Source: Streptomyces sp. NBC_00878
GTDB taxonomy: Bacteria; Actinomycetota; Actinomycetes; Streptomycetales; Streptomycetaceae
Direction of reading: 5' to 3'
Assembly: GCF_026341515.1 (NCBI RefSeq)
Contig: NZ_JAPEOK010000001.1
Location: 6,200,001-6,264,000 of the forward strand
DNA length: 64,000 bases
Shown here piece by piece: positions 8,419 through 16,871 of this stretch. The notes under the pieces were generated by a model. It was not told where the DNA came from. It saw nothing but the letters and a program-made list of their open reading frames with translations, and did no database searches. How positions within the stretch are numbered: the stretch's first letter is position 1; every line of letters starts with the position of its first letter. The position numbers were made by a program, and so were the translations under genes.

Positions 8419-9838
8419 GCGCCGCCGGCCACGGCTCCGGCTGCCGCGTCCGAGTACGGTACGGCCGCGTACAGTACGGGCCCGTACGACCGTCGCCGTC
8501 ACCTTCGTGCTCGGGATCGCGCTGGCCGCCGGTGCCGCCGTCCTGCTCGCGGTCGTACGCGGTGACCTGTTGGACACCGCCCGCCAGGCGGCACAAGAAA
8601 AGTCCCTGACCGCGGTGGATCTGCTCTACCAGGCGGAGCCGGAGGGCGAGTACGCCATCGCCGCGAACGGGCAGGTCGACGTGGTCGAATTCGCGCAGTA
8701 CGCCCAGATGGAACCGAACCCGATGCAAACGGAGAAGGAGGTCATCTCCACGGACTCTTCCGATTTCGCCCGAGCGATGTCGGCGGACGGCCGCTACCGG
8801 GTCCAGTCGGAGGTCGACTTCACCGCGGCCCAGGACACCCTGGACAGCATGCTCGCCCTGATGATCCCCGGCGTCCTGCTGATCGTCCTGCTCGGTGCCC
8901 TGCTCACCTGGTCGGCGGTGGGCCGGGCGCTGGCCCCGGTCGAGGCCGTCCGCCGAGAGGCCGCCGAGATCACCGCGACCGATCTTCACCGCAGACTCCC
9001 GGTCCCGCCCGGCCGGGACGAGATCGCGGGCCTGACCAGTACCTTGAACGCCACCCTGGACCGCCTGGAGCGCGCGGTGGCACGGCTGCGGACCTTTACC
9101 GGAGACGTCTCGCACGAACTGCGCAGCCCACTCACCACCCTGCGTACCCGGCTGGAACTCGCCCTGGCCCGCCCCGAGCGCACCGACTGGCCCGAGGTCG
9201 TCACCGAAGCGCTCCAGGACACGGACCAACTCCAGGACCTGGTCACGGACTTGCTGCTGCTGGCCCGTCTCGACGCGCACCAGCCCGCACACGACCGCCA
9301 GGTCGACCTCGTCGCACTCGCCGCGCTCGTCTGCGAACGCGCCGAACAGACCGGCGCCGTACCGCCGTTGGAGATCACCGCCCCGCAGTCCGCGCCGGTG
9401 TTCGGCAACCCCGCCCACCTGACCCGCCTGCTCACCAACCTCGTCGACAACGCCCGCCGCCACGCGACGACGACCGTCCATGTCCGTGTCGCCGTCGACG
9501 CCACCGACGTACTCGTGGAAGTGACGGACGACGGCGCCGGCATCCCGCCCGAGGACCGTGAGCGCGTCTTCGGCCGCTTCAACCGCCTTGACGACGCCCG
9601 CACTCGCGAAGACGGCGGCACCGGCCTCGGCCTGGCCATAGCCCGCGCCATCGCCACCACCCACGACGGCACCCTCACCGCGGAAGAACCCACCGAACCC
9701 CTCAACGGGGCCCGCCTGATCCTGCGTGTCCCCGGCATCTCCACCGCCTCGGCCGTCCCCACAGCCCGGTCGCGGCGCTCGAAAACGAAACGCGAGCCGA
9801 CGCGGCCCAGGGTCATCAGCGCGAGCGCGAAGGGGTGA
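8411..9838 (+). CDS. Sensor histidine kinase
   Basis: A 475-residue membrane kinase. ATG 8411 is chosen because it overlaps the regulator's TGA. Topology: a basic N-terminus, TM1 (about 25-55), an extracytoplasmic sensor of about 100 residues, and TM2 ('LALMIPGVLLIVLLGALLTW'). HAMP follows, then the DHp helix with His235 in 'DVSHELRSPLTTLRT', and a HATPase domain with N box 'NLVDNARRH', 'DDGAGIPPEDRE' and 'GTGLGLAIA'. The extreme 3' end contains a 14-bp tandem duplication (9823-9851) spanning the stop. The sensed signal is unknown. Confidence 0.93.
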   Translation: MAERRRPRLRLPRPSTVRPRTVRARTTVAVTFVLGIALAAGAAVLLAVVRGDLLDTARQAAQEKSLTAVDLLYQAEPEGEYAIAANGQVDVVEFAQYAQMEPNPMQTEKEVISTDSSDFARAMSADGRYRVQSEVDFTAAQDTLDSMLALMIPGVLLIVLLGALLTWSAVGRALAPVEAVRREAAEITATDLHRRLPVPPGRDEIAGLTSTLNATLDRLERAVARLRTFTGDVSHELRSPLTTLRTRLELALARPERTDWPEVVTEALQDTDQLQDLVTDLLLLARLDAHQPAHDRQVDLVALAALVCERAEQTGAVPPLEITAPQSAPVFGNPAHLTRLLTNLVDNARRHATTTVHVRVAVDATDVLVEVTDDGAGIPPEDRERVFGRFNRLDDARTREDGGTGLGLAIARAIATTHDGTLTAEEPTEPLNGARLILRVPGISTASAVPTARSRRSKTKREPTRPRVISASAKG

Positions 9839-10110
9839 GCGCGAAGGGGGTGAGCCCCTGAGAGTGCCCCTGGTCCGCAAGTGGCCGAGATCAGTCCGGC
9901 GGTACGACGGTGATGACCACGTTCCCGGCCCTCTGCCCGATCGCGCCGCACGCTTTCGTACCGCTACCCCGGTGATCAATCTCTCCGGCGTTCGAGGAGC
10001 AGGGGCGATGAAAAGCAGTTTTCGTGGATGCGGGCAGACCTGGGAGAATGGGGCGGTCAGCCGTGCGAACCGTACCGCCGGCCAAAGACACCTCCTGAGG
10101 AAAGAAGGAC

Positions 10111-11907
10111 GTGCCGATCGTGGCTCAGAGCACCGAGACCACCGACTGGGTCTCCCGTTACGCGGATGAGGTCATCGAGGAGTCGGAGCGCCGGGCCCCG
10201 GGCACAGTGACATCAGTCGCTACCGCTCCGGTCGTCGTCGTCGCGTCCGGCCTGTCCCCGTCCGGACCCATCCACCTCGGGAACCTGCGCGAGGTCATGA
10301 CCCCGCACCTCGTCGCCGACGAGATCCGTCGCCGGGGGTACGAGGTCCGGCATCTCATCTCCTGGGACGACTACGACCGCTACCGCAAGGTGCCGAACGG
10401 CGTAGTGGGCGTTGACGAGTCCTGGGCCGAGCACATCGGCAGGCCCCTCACCGCCGTCCCCGCCCCGAAGGGCTCCCCGTACCCGAACTGGGCCGAGCAC
10501 TTCAAGGCCGCCATGGTCGAGGCGCTCGGCGAGCTGGGCGTCGAGTTCGACGGCATCAGCCAGACCGAGCAGTACACCTCCGGCACGTACCGCGAGCAGA
10601 TCCTGCACGCGATGAAGCACCGCGCGGACATCGACGCGATCCTCGACCAGTACCGGACCAAGAAGGCCCCCGCCAAGAAGCAGTCGCAGAAGGCCGTCGA
10701 CGAGGCCGAGCTCGAAGCCGCCGAGGGGTCGGGCGCCGCGGCCGAGGACGACGGCTTCGGCTCCGCCGGGTACTACCCGTACAAGCCCTACTGCGGCGGC
10801 TGCGGCAAGGACCTCACCACCGTCACGGCCTATGACGACGACACCACCGAGCTGACGTACACCTGCACCGCGTGCGGCTTCACGGAGACCGTGCGGCTCA
10901 GCGAGTTCAACCGCGGCAAGCTCGTGTGGAAGGTCGACTGGCCCATGCGGTGGGCGTACGAGGGCGTTGTCTTCGAGCCCTCCGGCGTCGACCACTCCTC
11001 GCCCGGCTCCAGCTTCCAGGTCGGCGGACAGATCGTCGGGAGCATCTTCGGCGGCAAGCAGCCCATCGGGCCCATGTACGCCTTCGTGGGCATCTCCGGC
11101 ATGGCGAAGATGTCCTCCTCCAAGGGAGGCGTCCCCACGCCCGGTGACGCGCTGAAGATCATGGAGCCGCAGATCCTCCGCTGGCTCTACGCCCGCCGCC
11201 GTCCCAACCAGTCCTTCAAGATCGCCTTCGACCAGGAGATCCAGCGGCTCTACGACGAGTGGGACAAGCTGGAGGCCAAGGTCGCTGGGGGCACCTCCCA
11301 GGCTTTCGGCTCTGGGGGAGGGTCTGCCCTACCGGCGGACGTCGCCGCGCACTCACGTGCCGTCGGCACCGCCGCGGGTGAGCTCCGGAAGACGCCCCGC
11401 CCGATGGCCTACCGCACGCTCGCCTCCGTCGCCGACATCACCGCCGGCGCCGAGGACCAGACCCTGCGCATCCTCAGCGAACTCGACCCCGCCGACCCGC
11501 TCTCGTCCCTCGACGAGGTCCGGCCGCGGCTCGACAAGGCCGAGGCCTGGATCAACACCCAGGTCCCCGCCGACCAGCGCACCATCGTCCGCGAGGAGGC
11601 CGACACCGAGCTCATCAAGTCCCTCGACGACCAGGGGCGCGCATCGCTGCGGCTGCTCCTCGACGGCCTCGACTCGCACTGGTCGCTCGACGGGCTCACG
11701 AACCTGGTGTACGGAGTCCCGAAGGTCCAGGCCGGCTTCTCCGCCGACGCCACACCCAAGGAACTCCCAGCGGAGATCAAGGTCGCCCAGCGCACCTTCT
11801 TCGCCCTGCTCTACCACCTGCTGGTCGGCCGCGACACCGGCCCGCGCCTGCCCACCCTGCTCCTCGCCGTGGGCCAGGAGCGGGTGAGGAAGCTGCTCGG
11901 CGAGTAA
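10111..11907 (+). CDS. lysS: Lysyl-tRNA synthetase, class I (archaeal type)
   Basis: A 598-residue class I LysRS, the form actinomycetes share with archaea. It has HIGH motif 'SGPIHLGNLRE', zinc-binding 'CGGCGKDL'/'CTACGF' and KMSKS motif 'MAKMSSSKGG'. GTG 10111 is used; GTG 10120 is also possible and has better spacing from AAGGA. Odd feature: about residues 392-406 form a Gly/Ser-rich insertion encoded by a dispersed DNA repeat (see 11284-11329). A region around 190-215 is Lys/Ala/Glu-rich and likely a flexible loop. A perfect hairpin ends the gene. Confidence 0.96.
   Translation: MPIVAQSTETTDWVSRYADEVIEESERRAPGTVTSVATAPVVVVASGLSPSGPIHLGNLREVMTPHLVADEIRRRGYEVRHLISWDDYDRYRKVPNGVVGVDESWAEHIGRPLTAVPAPKGSPYPNWAEHFKAAMVEALGELGVEFDGISQTEQYTSGTYREQILHAMKHRADIDAILDQYRTKKAPAKKQSQKAVDEAELEAAEGSGAAAEDDGFGSAGYYPYKPYCGGCGKDLTTVTAYDDDTTELTYTCTACGFTETVRLSEFNRGKLVWKVDWPMRWAYEGVVFEPSGVDHSSPGSSFQVGGQIVGSIFGGKQPIGPMYAFVGISGMAKMSSSKGGVPTPGDALKIMEPQILRWLYARRRPNQSFKIAFDQEIQRLYDEWDKLEAKVAGGTSQAFGSGGGSALPADVAAHSRAVGTAAGELRKTPRPMAYRTLASVADITAGAEDQTLRILSELDPADPLSSLDEVRPRLDKAEAWINTQVPADQRTIVREEADTELIKSLDDQGRASLRLLLDGLDSHWSLDGLTNLVYGVPKVQAGFSADATPKELPAEIKVAQRTFFALLYHLLVGRDTGPRLPTLLLAVGQERVRKLLGE
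11284..11329. repeat. Short interspersed element inside lysS, copy B
   Basis: CTGGGGGCACCTCCCAGG and CTCTGGGGGAGGG flank a TTTCGG core. The segment matches the reverse complement of the intergenic element at 6881-6922 in its ends and core. It reads in frame through lysS as a Gly/Thr/Ser-rich loop, so the insertion is tolerated. Confidence 0.55.
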
Positions 11908-11919
11908 CCGTACGAGGTC

Positions 11920-11969
11920 GTACGTGGATGGGGGCGCCCGGAGATTTCCGGGCGCCCCCATCCACGTAC
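11920..11969. terminator. Bidirectional terminator between lysS and DUF2637 gene
   Basis: Perfect inverted repeat with 23-bp arms (11920-11942, 11947-11969) and a 4-base loop GATT. It is placed between two convergent genes, 12 bp after the lysS stop. Confidence 0.92.
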
Positions 11970-11985
11970 ACACGCACGCATGTCC

Positions 11986-13353
11986 CTACGCGATGTGGTC
12001 TTCCTGGAGTACCGCCGCGTGGCGGTTGGTGAAGCGGATGACCATCCGGTCGGCCTCGCGCTGCGGGAGCTTGATGCCGTACGTAGCCTCCACATCACCC
12101 CTGAACTGGCCCGAGGTCGGGTAGCTGCCGTCTATCGACTTCTTGAAGACCAGGTAGTAGTCCTCCTCGGTCGGCTCCGTGCCACCGCCCGCACCCAGCT
12201 CACGGGTACGGCCTGGGCCGGCTGGGATCGGGAAGGTACCGGTGTCCTCCGGAGAGGGCTCCGGGGCGGGGGCCGGTGGCTCCTCGTACTGCTGCGGGAA
12301 CGTCTCCTGCTCGAATTGCCGCTGGTCCTGGAACTGCTGCAGATCCTCGAACTGCTGCAGATCCTCGAACTGTTCGGCCTGCTGCTCCCCGTACTGCTGG
12401 GTGTACGCGGCTTCCGGGTCGTACGACGGGTCGTAGCCACCCTGGTACGCGATGGACTGGGGGTCCCGGGCCTGGAGCCACGGATTCTGCGGCTCGGCGA
12501 AGTCCGGCTGCTCGGGGAGTTCGTTGCCCTCGGGAGCGGGACGCTGCGCCCGGGCGGGTGCCGCGTCGTTCTGTACGGCGGGTGCTGTCTCGGGGGTGTG
12601 ACTGCCCGCAGCCGCGTCGACCGTCTCCAGGGCGGGCCGCGGGGCCGGCGGCAGCACCGCAGGCTCGATGCCCGCCGCCGCCAGACCGGCAGGGGCCGTC
12701 TCCGCCAGCGGGACGCCGTAGCGGGCCAGCCGCAGGGGCATCAGGGACTCGACCGGGGCCTTGCGGCGCCAGGCGCGGCCGAAACGGGAACGCAGCCGCG
12801 CCTGGTAGACGAGACGCTCCTGCTCCAGCTTGATGACCTGCTCGTAGGAGCGCAGCTCCCACAGCTTCATCCGGCGCCACAGGAGGAACGTGGGCAGCGG
12901 CGACAGCAGCCAGCGGGTGAGGCGGACCCCCTCCATGTGCTTGTCGGCCGTGATGTCCGCGATCCGGCCGATCGCGTGCCGCGCCGCCTCCACGGAGACC
13001 ACGAACAGGATCGGGATCACCGCGTGCATCCCGACGCCCAGCGGGTCCGGCCAGGCGGCCGCGCCGTTGAACGCGATCGTCGCCGCCGTCAGCAGCCACG
13101 CCGTCTGCCGCAGCAGCGGGAAGGGGATCCTGATCCAGGTGAGGAGCAGGTCGAGCGAGAGCAGGACGCAGATACCCGCGTCGATACCGATCGGGAACAC
13201 GTAACTGAAGTTCCCGAAGCCCTTCTGGAGGGCGAGCTCGCGCACCGCAGCGTACGAACCGGCGAAGCCGATACCGGCGATGATGACGGCCCCGAAGACG
13301 ACCACCCCGATGAGTATCCGGTGCGTCTTCGTGAGCTCCATAGGCGCGGACAC
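11986..13353 (-). CDS. DUF2637 membrane protein
   Basis: A 455-residue protein. The N-terminal half is the DUF2637 (SpdB-like) membrane domain with four hydrophobic segments: 'ILIGVVVFGAVIIAGIGFAG', 'VFPIGIDAGICVLLSLDLLL', 'TAWLLTAATIAFNGAAAWP' and 'GMHAVIPILFVVSVEAARHA'. A basic linker follows, then a Pro/Glu/Gln-rich tail ('QFEDLQQFEDLQQFQDQ'), and a C-terminal HTH-like stretch 'SGQFRGDVEATYGIKLPQREADRM' region, cited here only by its ends 'SGQF' and 'READRM'. GTG 13353 has GGGAGGGG seven bases upstream; ATG 13341 is an alternative. Homologues occur on conjugative plasmids and chromosomes; the function is unsettled. Confidence 0.85.
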   Translation of the reverse strand: MSAPMELTKTHRILIGVVVFGAVIIAGIGFAGSYAAVRELALQKGFGNFSYVFPIGIDAGICVLLSLDLLLTWIRIPFPLLRQTAWLLTAATIAFNGAAAWPDPLGVGMHAVIPILFVVSVEAARHAIGRIADITADKHMEGVRLTRWLLSPLPTFLLWRRMKLWELRSYEQVIKLEQERLVYQARLRSRFGRAWRRKAPVESLMPLRLARYGVPLAETAPAGLAAAGIEPAVLPPAPRPALETVDAAAGSHTPETAPAVQNDAAPARAQRPAPEGNELPEQPDFAEPQNPWLQARDPQSIAYQGGYDPSYDPEAAYTQQYGEQQAEQFEDLQQFEDLQQFQDQRQFEQETFPQQYEEPPAPAPEPSPEDTGTFPIPAGPGRTRELGAGGGTEPTEEDYYLVFKKSIDGSYPTSGQFRGDVEATYGIKLPQREADRMVIRFTNRHAAVLQEDHIA

Positions 13354-13375
13354 CCGTACTCCCCTCCCATGAGGA

Positions 13376-13393
13376 CCTGTTGCGCGCAACAGG
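13376..13393. promoter_or_regulatory. 18-bp perfect palindrome upstream of the DUF2637 gene
   Basis: CCTGTTGCGCGCAACAGG is a perfect palindrome beginning 22 bases upstream of the GTG start. Size and position suit an operator near the transcription start. I cannot assign a regulator. Confidence 0.5.
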
Positions 13394-13411
13394 GTGGCAC
13401 ATGTGTACGGG

Positions 13412-13462
13412 CTCCGCGTGCGCGGAGCGAGATGAGCCCGGCCTCCGAGAGGGTCGGGCTCA
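13412..13462 (-). terminator. Two hairpins downstream of the first DUF3558 gene
   Basis: CTCCGC/GCGGAG (13412-13427) and ATGAGCCCG/CGGGCTCAT (13432-13462, with an inner CCTC/GAGG stem) follow the stop of the lipoprotein gene on the minus strand. Confidence 0.6.
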
Positions 13463-13576
13463 TGTAAATGGCCTGGTCCGGGCGCGAGTTGGGGGCAGCA
13501 GGATTGCCGGAATGCCGAATCGGACGCCCCGGATTCCTGCTACGTCCTTCTGCCCACGTCTACTTGCGGTCCTTCA

Positions 13577-14467
13577 TCAGTCCTTCTTCGCGGCGGACTT
13601 GGTCGGACTCTTGCTGTCCGCGCCGGGGTCCGCGCCCTGCCCCGAGCTCTGGGTCGGGCTCTTGCTCGCGCTCTTGTCGGGGCTCTTGCCGGGGCTCGGG
13701 GTGGCGTCGGAACCGCCCGCGGAGCCGCCGGCCCCGTTCGCCGTCGCGACCGCCTGCACGGCCTCCTTGGCGGCCTTCTGCGCCGCCTTAGTCAGATCGG
13801 CGACCTTCGGGGCATCGTCACCCGCCAGACCCGCGCCGTTGTAGTCGACCGTCACGACGACGTTCTCGACGCGCGTCACGACCGTCTGCTGCTTGAAGGT
13901 GCCTTCCTTCTTCTTCAGGTCGTACGTCACCAGCGTCGCCTCGTTGCCCATGCCCGTCAGCGGCTGCGACTTGGTGTCCTTCGCACCCGCGACCGCGCGC
14001 GCGTCCTCGGTGTGCTTGGCGAAGTACTCCGAGGCCAGCTTCTCGCCCGTACCGCGGGTCGCGTCCGACTCGAAACGCAGCAGGGACACGTTCAGCCAGC
14101 GGAACTGCGAACCGTCCACGCCGTTGTTGTCCAGGCTGTCCCAGGAGCAGCTGCCACGCGTCGCCGTGTCGCCCGACTTGCCCTCCTTGCTGGACTTGGC
14201 GCCCTTCGGGACCAGCTCCTCCAACGTCTTCGACGTGAACACCTTGCAGGGCTCCGGAAGCTTCGCGTACGCCGCCTCCTTCACCACCGAGCCCGCCTCG
14301 GTCGTGGACGCCGACGCCGAGGCGCCGGAGTCCTTCTGCGTGTCGTCGCCGGAGCTGTCGCCGGAGTCCGATGAGCAGCCGGAGGCGACGAGCATCACCG
14401 GGACGGCTGCCGCGCCGACAAGGATGCGGGTGAGTCGCTGACGGTGGCGCTGTACGGGTCGGTGCAT
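13577..14467 (-). CDS. DUF3558-family lipoprotein
   Basis: A 296-residue lipoprotein. A basic n-region and hydrophobic stretch end in the lipobox 'LVASGC', giving a lipid-anchored protein after cleavage. A Ser/Asp/Thr linker follows, then a domain starting 'YAKLPEPCKVFTSKTLEEL' with a second Cys in 'GSCSWDS', the DUF3558 pattern. The C-terminus is a long Ser/Pro/Lys-rich tail. ATG 14467 has AAGGAA just upstream. It sits 149 bp downstream of a paralogue in the same orientation. Function is unknown; it is probably displayed on the outer face of the membrane. Confidence 0.85.
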   Translation of the reverse strand: MHRPVQRHRQRLTRILVGAAAVPVMLVASGCSSDSGDSSGDDTQKDSGASASASTTEAGSVVKEAAYAKLPEPCKVFTSKTLEELVPKGAKSSKEGKSGDTATRGSCSWDSLDNNGVDGSQFRWLNVSLLRFESDATRGTGEKLASEYFAKHTEDARAVAGAKDTKSQPLTGMGNEATLVTYDLKKKEGTFKQQTVVTRVENVVVTVDYNGAGLAGDDAPKVADLTKAAQKAAKEAVQAVATANGAGGSAGGSDATPSPGKSPDKSASKSPTQSSGQGADPGADSKSPTKSAAKKD

Positions 14468-14616
14468 GGTTCCTTCACTCAAGACGCTCGGGTGTGCGTG
14501 CGAACGGCCGCGTCCTCGGTCGGCCGCGCTTGGGTCGGGTCCGAGGGGCCACGCTACGCCGAACGGGACACGTGTTGCTCGGGTTCCGCCCAGTCCGAAA
14601 CCCCCGCGAACCGTCG

Positions 14617-15561
14617 CTACTCGTCGAAGGTCTCGGCGAGCTGACTCGCCAGTTTCCGCGCCCTGTCCTGCATGTCCTCGCTGCTCGGGACGTCGGTCGT
14701 GGTCGCCGGCTGCTCGTCGTACTGGATCGTCACCACCACGTTGGACGTGCGGAACACCACAGTCACCGTGCGCTGCCGGGAGCTGCTCAGCGCGTCGTCC
14801 AGGAACGCCTCGTCGGCCAGGTCGTCGAGCGTGCGGGGCTGAAGGGCGGAGGGGGTGGAGCTGTCGGACGGGCCGGCGGAACCGGTCTCCTCGCCCGACC
14901 CGCTGGAGGACGGGTCGGAACTGGACCGGCCCTCCTCCGAGGGGGAACCGCTCTCGTCGGGGGAGGGGGTGGAGGAGCCGGAGGAGCCGGCAGACTCACC
15001 CGACTCGGATGAATCAGGCGAGTTGGATGAACCAGATGAACCAGATGAACCAGATGAACCAGATGAATCAGGCGAATTGGATGAACTGGGTGATTCGGAT
15101 GAGGTGGCCGGCTCCGGAAGGTCCGCCGCCGCTTCCTTCGTCACATAGATCTCCGACGCGCGGTCGTCGTCGCTGACCGCGTTGTCGTACGAGACCACGC
15201 GCTCGAAGTCCACCAGCAGGTGATCCGTCGCCGCCGTCGACTCCACCCGCCAACGGCAACCGACCTTCCGGTCCGTGTCGTACGTCTGCGTCGCCGTGCC
15301 CTCGTACGCCTTCTCGCGCTGCTCCTCGTCCGTGACCTGCTTGATGCCCGGCAGCAGCGAGTCCAGCGTGCCGTGCGACACCGCGCCGCACGGCTCCGGC
15401 AGCGTGCGGTACTTGCCGGGCTGCGCCGCGGTCGCCGACGTGGCCGTTTCGCCCGGCTTCGGGTCGGTCGTGTCGTCGCCGTCGCCCGATCCACCGGTGC
15501 AGCCGGCCAGCAACGCCGCGAGGAGCGCGGCGACGCCGGGTACGTACGCCTTCCGCTGCAC
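14617..15561 (-). CDS. DUF3558-family lipoprotein with Ser-rich insert
   Basis: A 314-residue paralogue of the next gene. Signal peptide with lipobox 'LLAGC', then 'YRTLPEPCGAVSHGTLDSL' and 'GCRWRVES', both matching its neighbour. The domain is interrupted at roughly residues 150-240 by a Ser/Gly/Pro/Asp-rich linker encoded by tandem DNA repeats. It resumes at 'RTVTVVFRTSNVVVTIQYD', equivalent to 'QQTVVTRVENVVVTVDYNG' in the neighbour. The pair likely arose by duplication. Confidence 0.85.
   Translation of the reverse strand: MQRKAYVPGVAALLAALLAGCTGGSGDGDDTTDPKPGETATSATAAQPGKYRTLPEPCGAVSHGTLDSLLPGIKQVTDEEQREKAYEGTATQTYDTDRKVGCRWRVESTAATDHLLVDFERVVSYDNAVSDDDRASEIYVTKEAAADLPEPATSSESPSSSNSPDSSGSSGSSGSSGSSNSPDSSESGESAGSSGSSTPSPDESGSPSEEGRSSSDPSSSGSGEETGSAGPSDSSTPSALQPRTLDDLADEAFLDDALSSSRQRTVTVVFRTSNVVVTIQYDEQPATTTDVPSSEDMQDRARKLASQLAETFDE
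15008..15104. repeat. 9-bp tandem repeats encoding Gly-Ser-Ser units
   Basis: Units like GATGAACCA recur about 7-9 times, with degenerate copies at the edges. On the coding (minus) strand they read as in-frame Ser-Ser-Gly triplets, lengthening the lipoprotein linker by slippage. Confidence 0.75.
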
Positions 15562-15779
15562 GGTGGGGCTCCTCTCGACAGGACGCTGCGCTGGGCTCGC
15601 GACCGGGTTGTTCTGTGGTGATGCGATTCGTTAATCGGTTGCCGCGCGGGGGCGGCTCCTGGAGACAATGTGTATCGCACGCACTGCTGTGGACGCCGGT
15701 CCGTTGTCCCAAACGTTGACCTTGGCGCCGGTTTTGCGATTTATGGCTTCTGTTTGTTTTCCGGGGGAATGAGGACGAT

Positions 15780-16805
15780 ATGTCGTACGTAGAGGTGCCG
15801 GGCGCGAAGGTTCCCATCCGTATGTGGGCGGACCCGGGCACGGTGGAGGACGGCGCGATGCAGCAGCTCCGCAACGTCTCGACGCTGCCCTGGATCAAGG
15901 GCCTCGCCGTCATGCCGGACGTCCACTACGGGAAGGGCGCGACGGTCGGGTCGGTCATCGCGATGCAGGGGGCGGTGTGTCCTGCGGCGGTCGGGGTCGA
16001 CATCGGGTGCGGGATGTCGGCGGTCAAGACGTCTCTGACGGCCAATGACCTGCCGGGGGATCTTTCGCGGCTGCGGTCGAAGGTTGAGCAGGCGATTCCT
16101 GTGGGGCGGGGGATGCATGACAGTCCGGTGGAGCCTGGGCGGTTCCATGGGCTTGCCACTGCGGGGTGGGAGGAGTTTTGGGGGCGGTTCGACGGGGTTG
16201 CTGAAGCCGTGAAGTTCCGTCAGGGGCGGGCTACTTTGCAGATGGGGACACTCGGAGCCGGAAACCACTTTGCAGAGGTTTGCATAAGTGAAAGCGGTTC
16301 GGTCTGGCTGATGCTTCACTCTGGATCCAGGAACATCGGCAATGCGCTCTTGAAAGACGTGGTCCGCAAGGAGTTCAAGAAGGCCCGAGTGACCTTTGAA
16401 CCGGAGGTCAGCTGTCACCACAACTACGTCAACCGCGAGCGCTATGACGGCATGGATCTGCTCGTCACGCGCAAGGGAGCCATCAGTGCCAGGGCGGGCG
16501 AGTACGGCATCATCCCGGGTTCGATGGGTACCGGTTCGTACATCGTGAAGGGTCTCGGCAACGAGAAGGCCTTCAACTCGGCGTCTCACGGGGCGGGTCG
16601 GCGTATGAGTCGTAGTGCCGCCAAGCGTCGCTTCTCGACGAAGGATCTGGAGGAGCAGACGCAGGGCGTGGAGTGCCGCAAGGACTCCGGCGTCGTGGAC
16701 GAGATCCCAAGCGCGTACAAGCCGATCGAGCAGGTCATCGATCAGCAGCGCGATCTCGTGGAGGTCGTGGCGAAGCTGAAGCAGGTTGTCTGCGTCAAGG
16801 GATGA
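15780..16805 (+). CDS. rtcB: RNA-splicing ligase RtcB family, internally shortened
   Basis: A 341-residue protein strongly resembling RtcB, which seals 2',3'-cyclic phosphate or 3'-phosphate RNA ends to 5'-OH ends using GTP and Mn2+. Metal ligands and catalytic parts are visible: 'GVDIGCGMSA' (Asp/Cys), 'GAGNHFAEV' (His), 'LMLHSGSRNIG' (His), 'CHHNYV' (His) and 'SASHGAGRRMSR' (His that takes GMP). As I recall, Streptomyces RtcB proteins are near 397 residues. Here the chain runs straight from 'HSGSRNIG' to 'NALLKDVVRKEF', apparently missing about 56 residues in frame. Activity is therefore uncertain. Confidence 0.85.
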   Translation: MSYVEVPGAKVPIRMWADPGTVEDGAMQQLRNVSTLPWIKGLAVMPDVHYGKGATVGSVIAMQGAVCPAAVGVDIGCGMSAVKTSLTANDLPGDLSRLRSKVEQAIPVGRGMHDSPVEPGRFHGLATAGWEEFWGRFDGVAEAVKFRQGRATLQMGTLGAGNHFAEVCISESGSVWLMLHSGSRNIGNALLKDVVRKEFKKARVTFEPEVSCHHNYVNRERYDGMDLLVTRKGAISARAGEYGIIPGSMGTGSYIVKGLGNEKAFNSASHGAGRRMSRSAAKRRFSTKDLEEQTQGVECRKDSGVVDEIPSAYKPIEQVIDQQRDLVEVVAKLKQVVCVKG

Positions 16806-16822
16806 CGTGCGACAGCGGGAGG

Positions 16823-16849
16823 GGGTCCGACAAGCTCCTTGTCGGACCC
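16823..16849. terminator. rtcB/integrase bidirectional terminator
   Basis: GGGTCCGACAAG and CTTGTCGGACCC form a 12-bp stem with loop CTC, 18 bp past the rtcB stop and 23 bp past the convergent integrase stop. Confidence 0.88.
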
Positions 16850-16871
16850 TCCATTCTTCCTGTGCCTGCTG

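Noticed and set aside
11920..11969. Attachment site or mobile-element end
   Set aside because: The long perfect inverted repeat with a 4-base loop lies between convergent gene ends, where a terminator is the simpler reading.
12200..13402. Other long frames across the DUF2637 gene
   Set aside because: The DUF2637 frame has membrane segments and a ribosome site; the others are compositional shadows.
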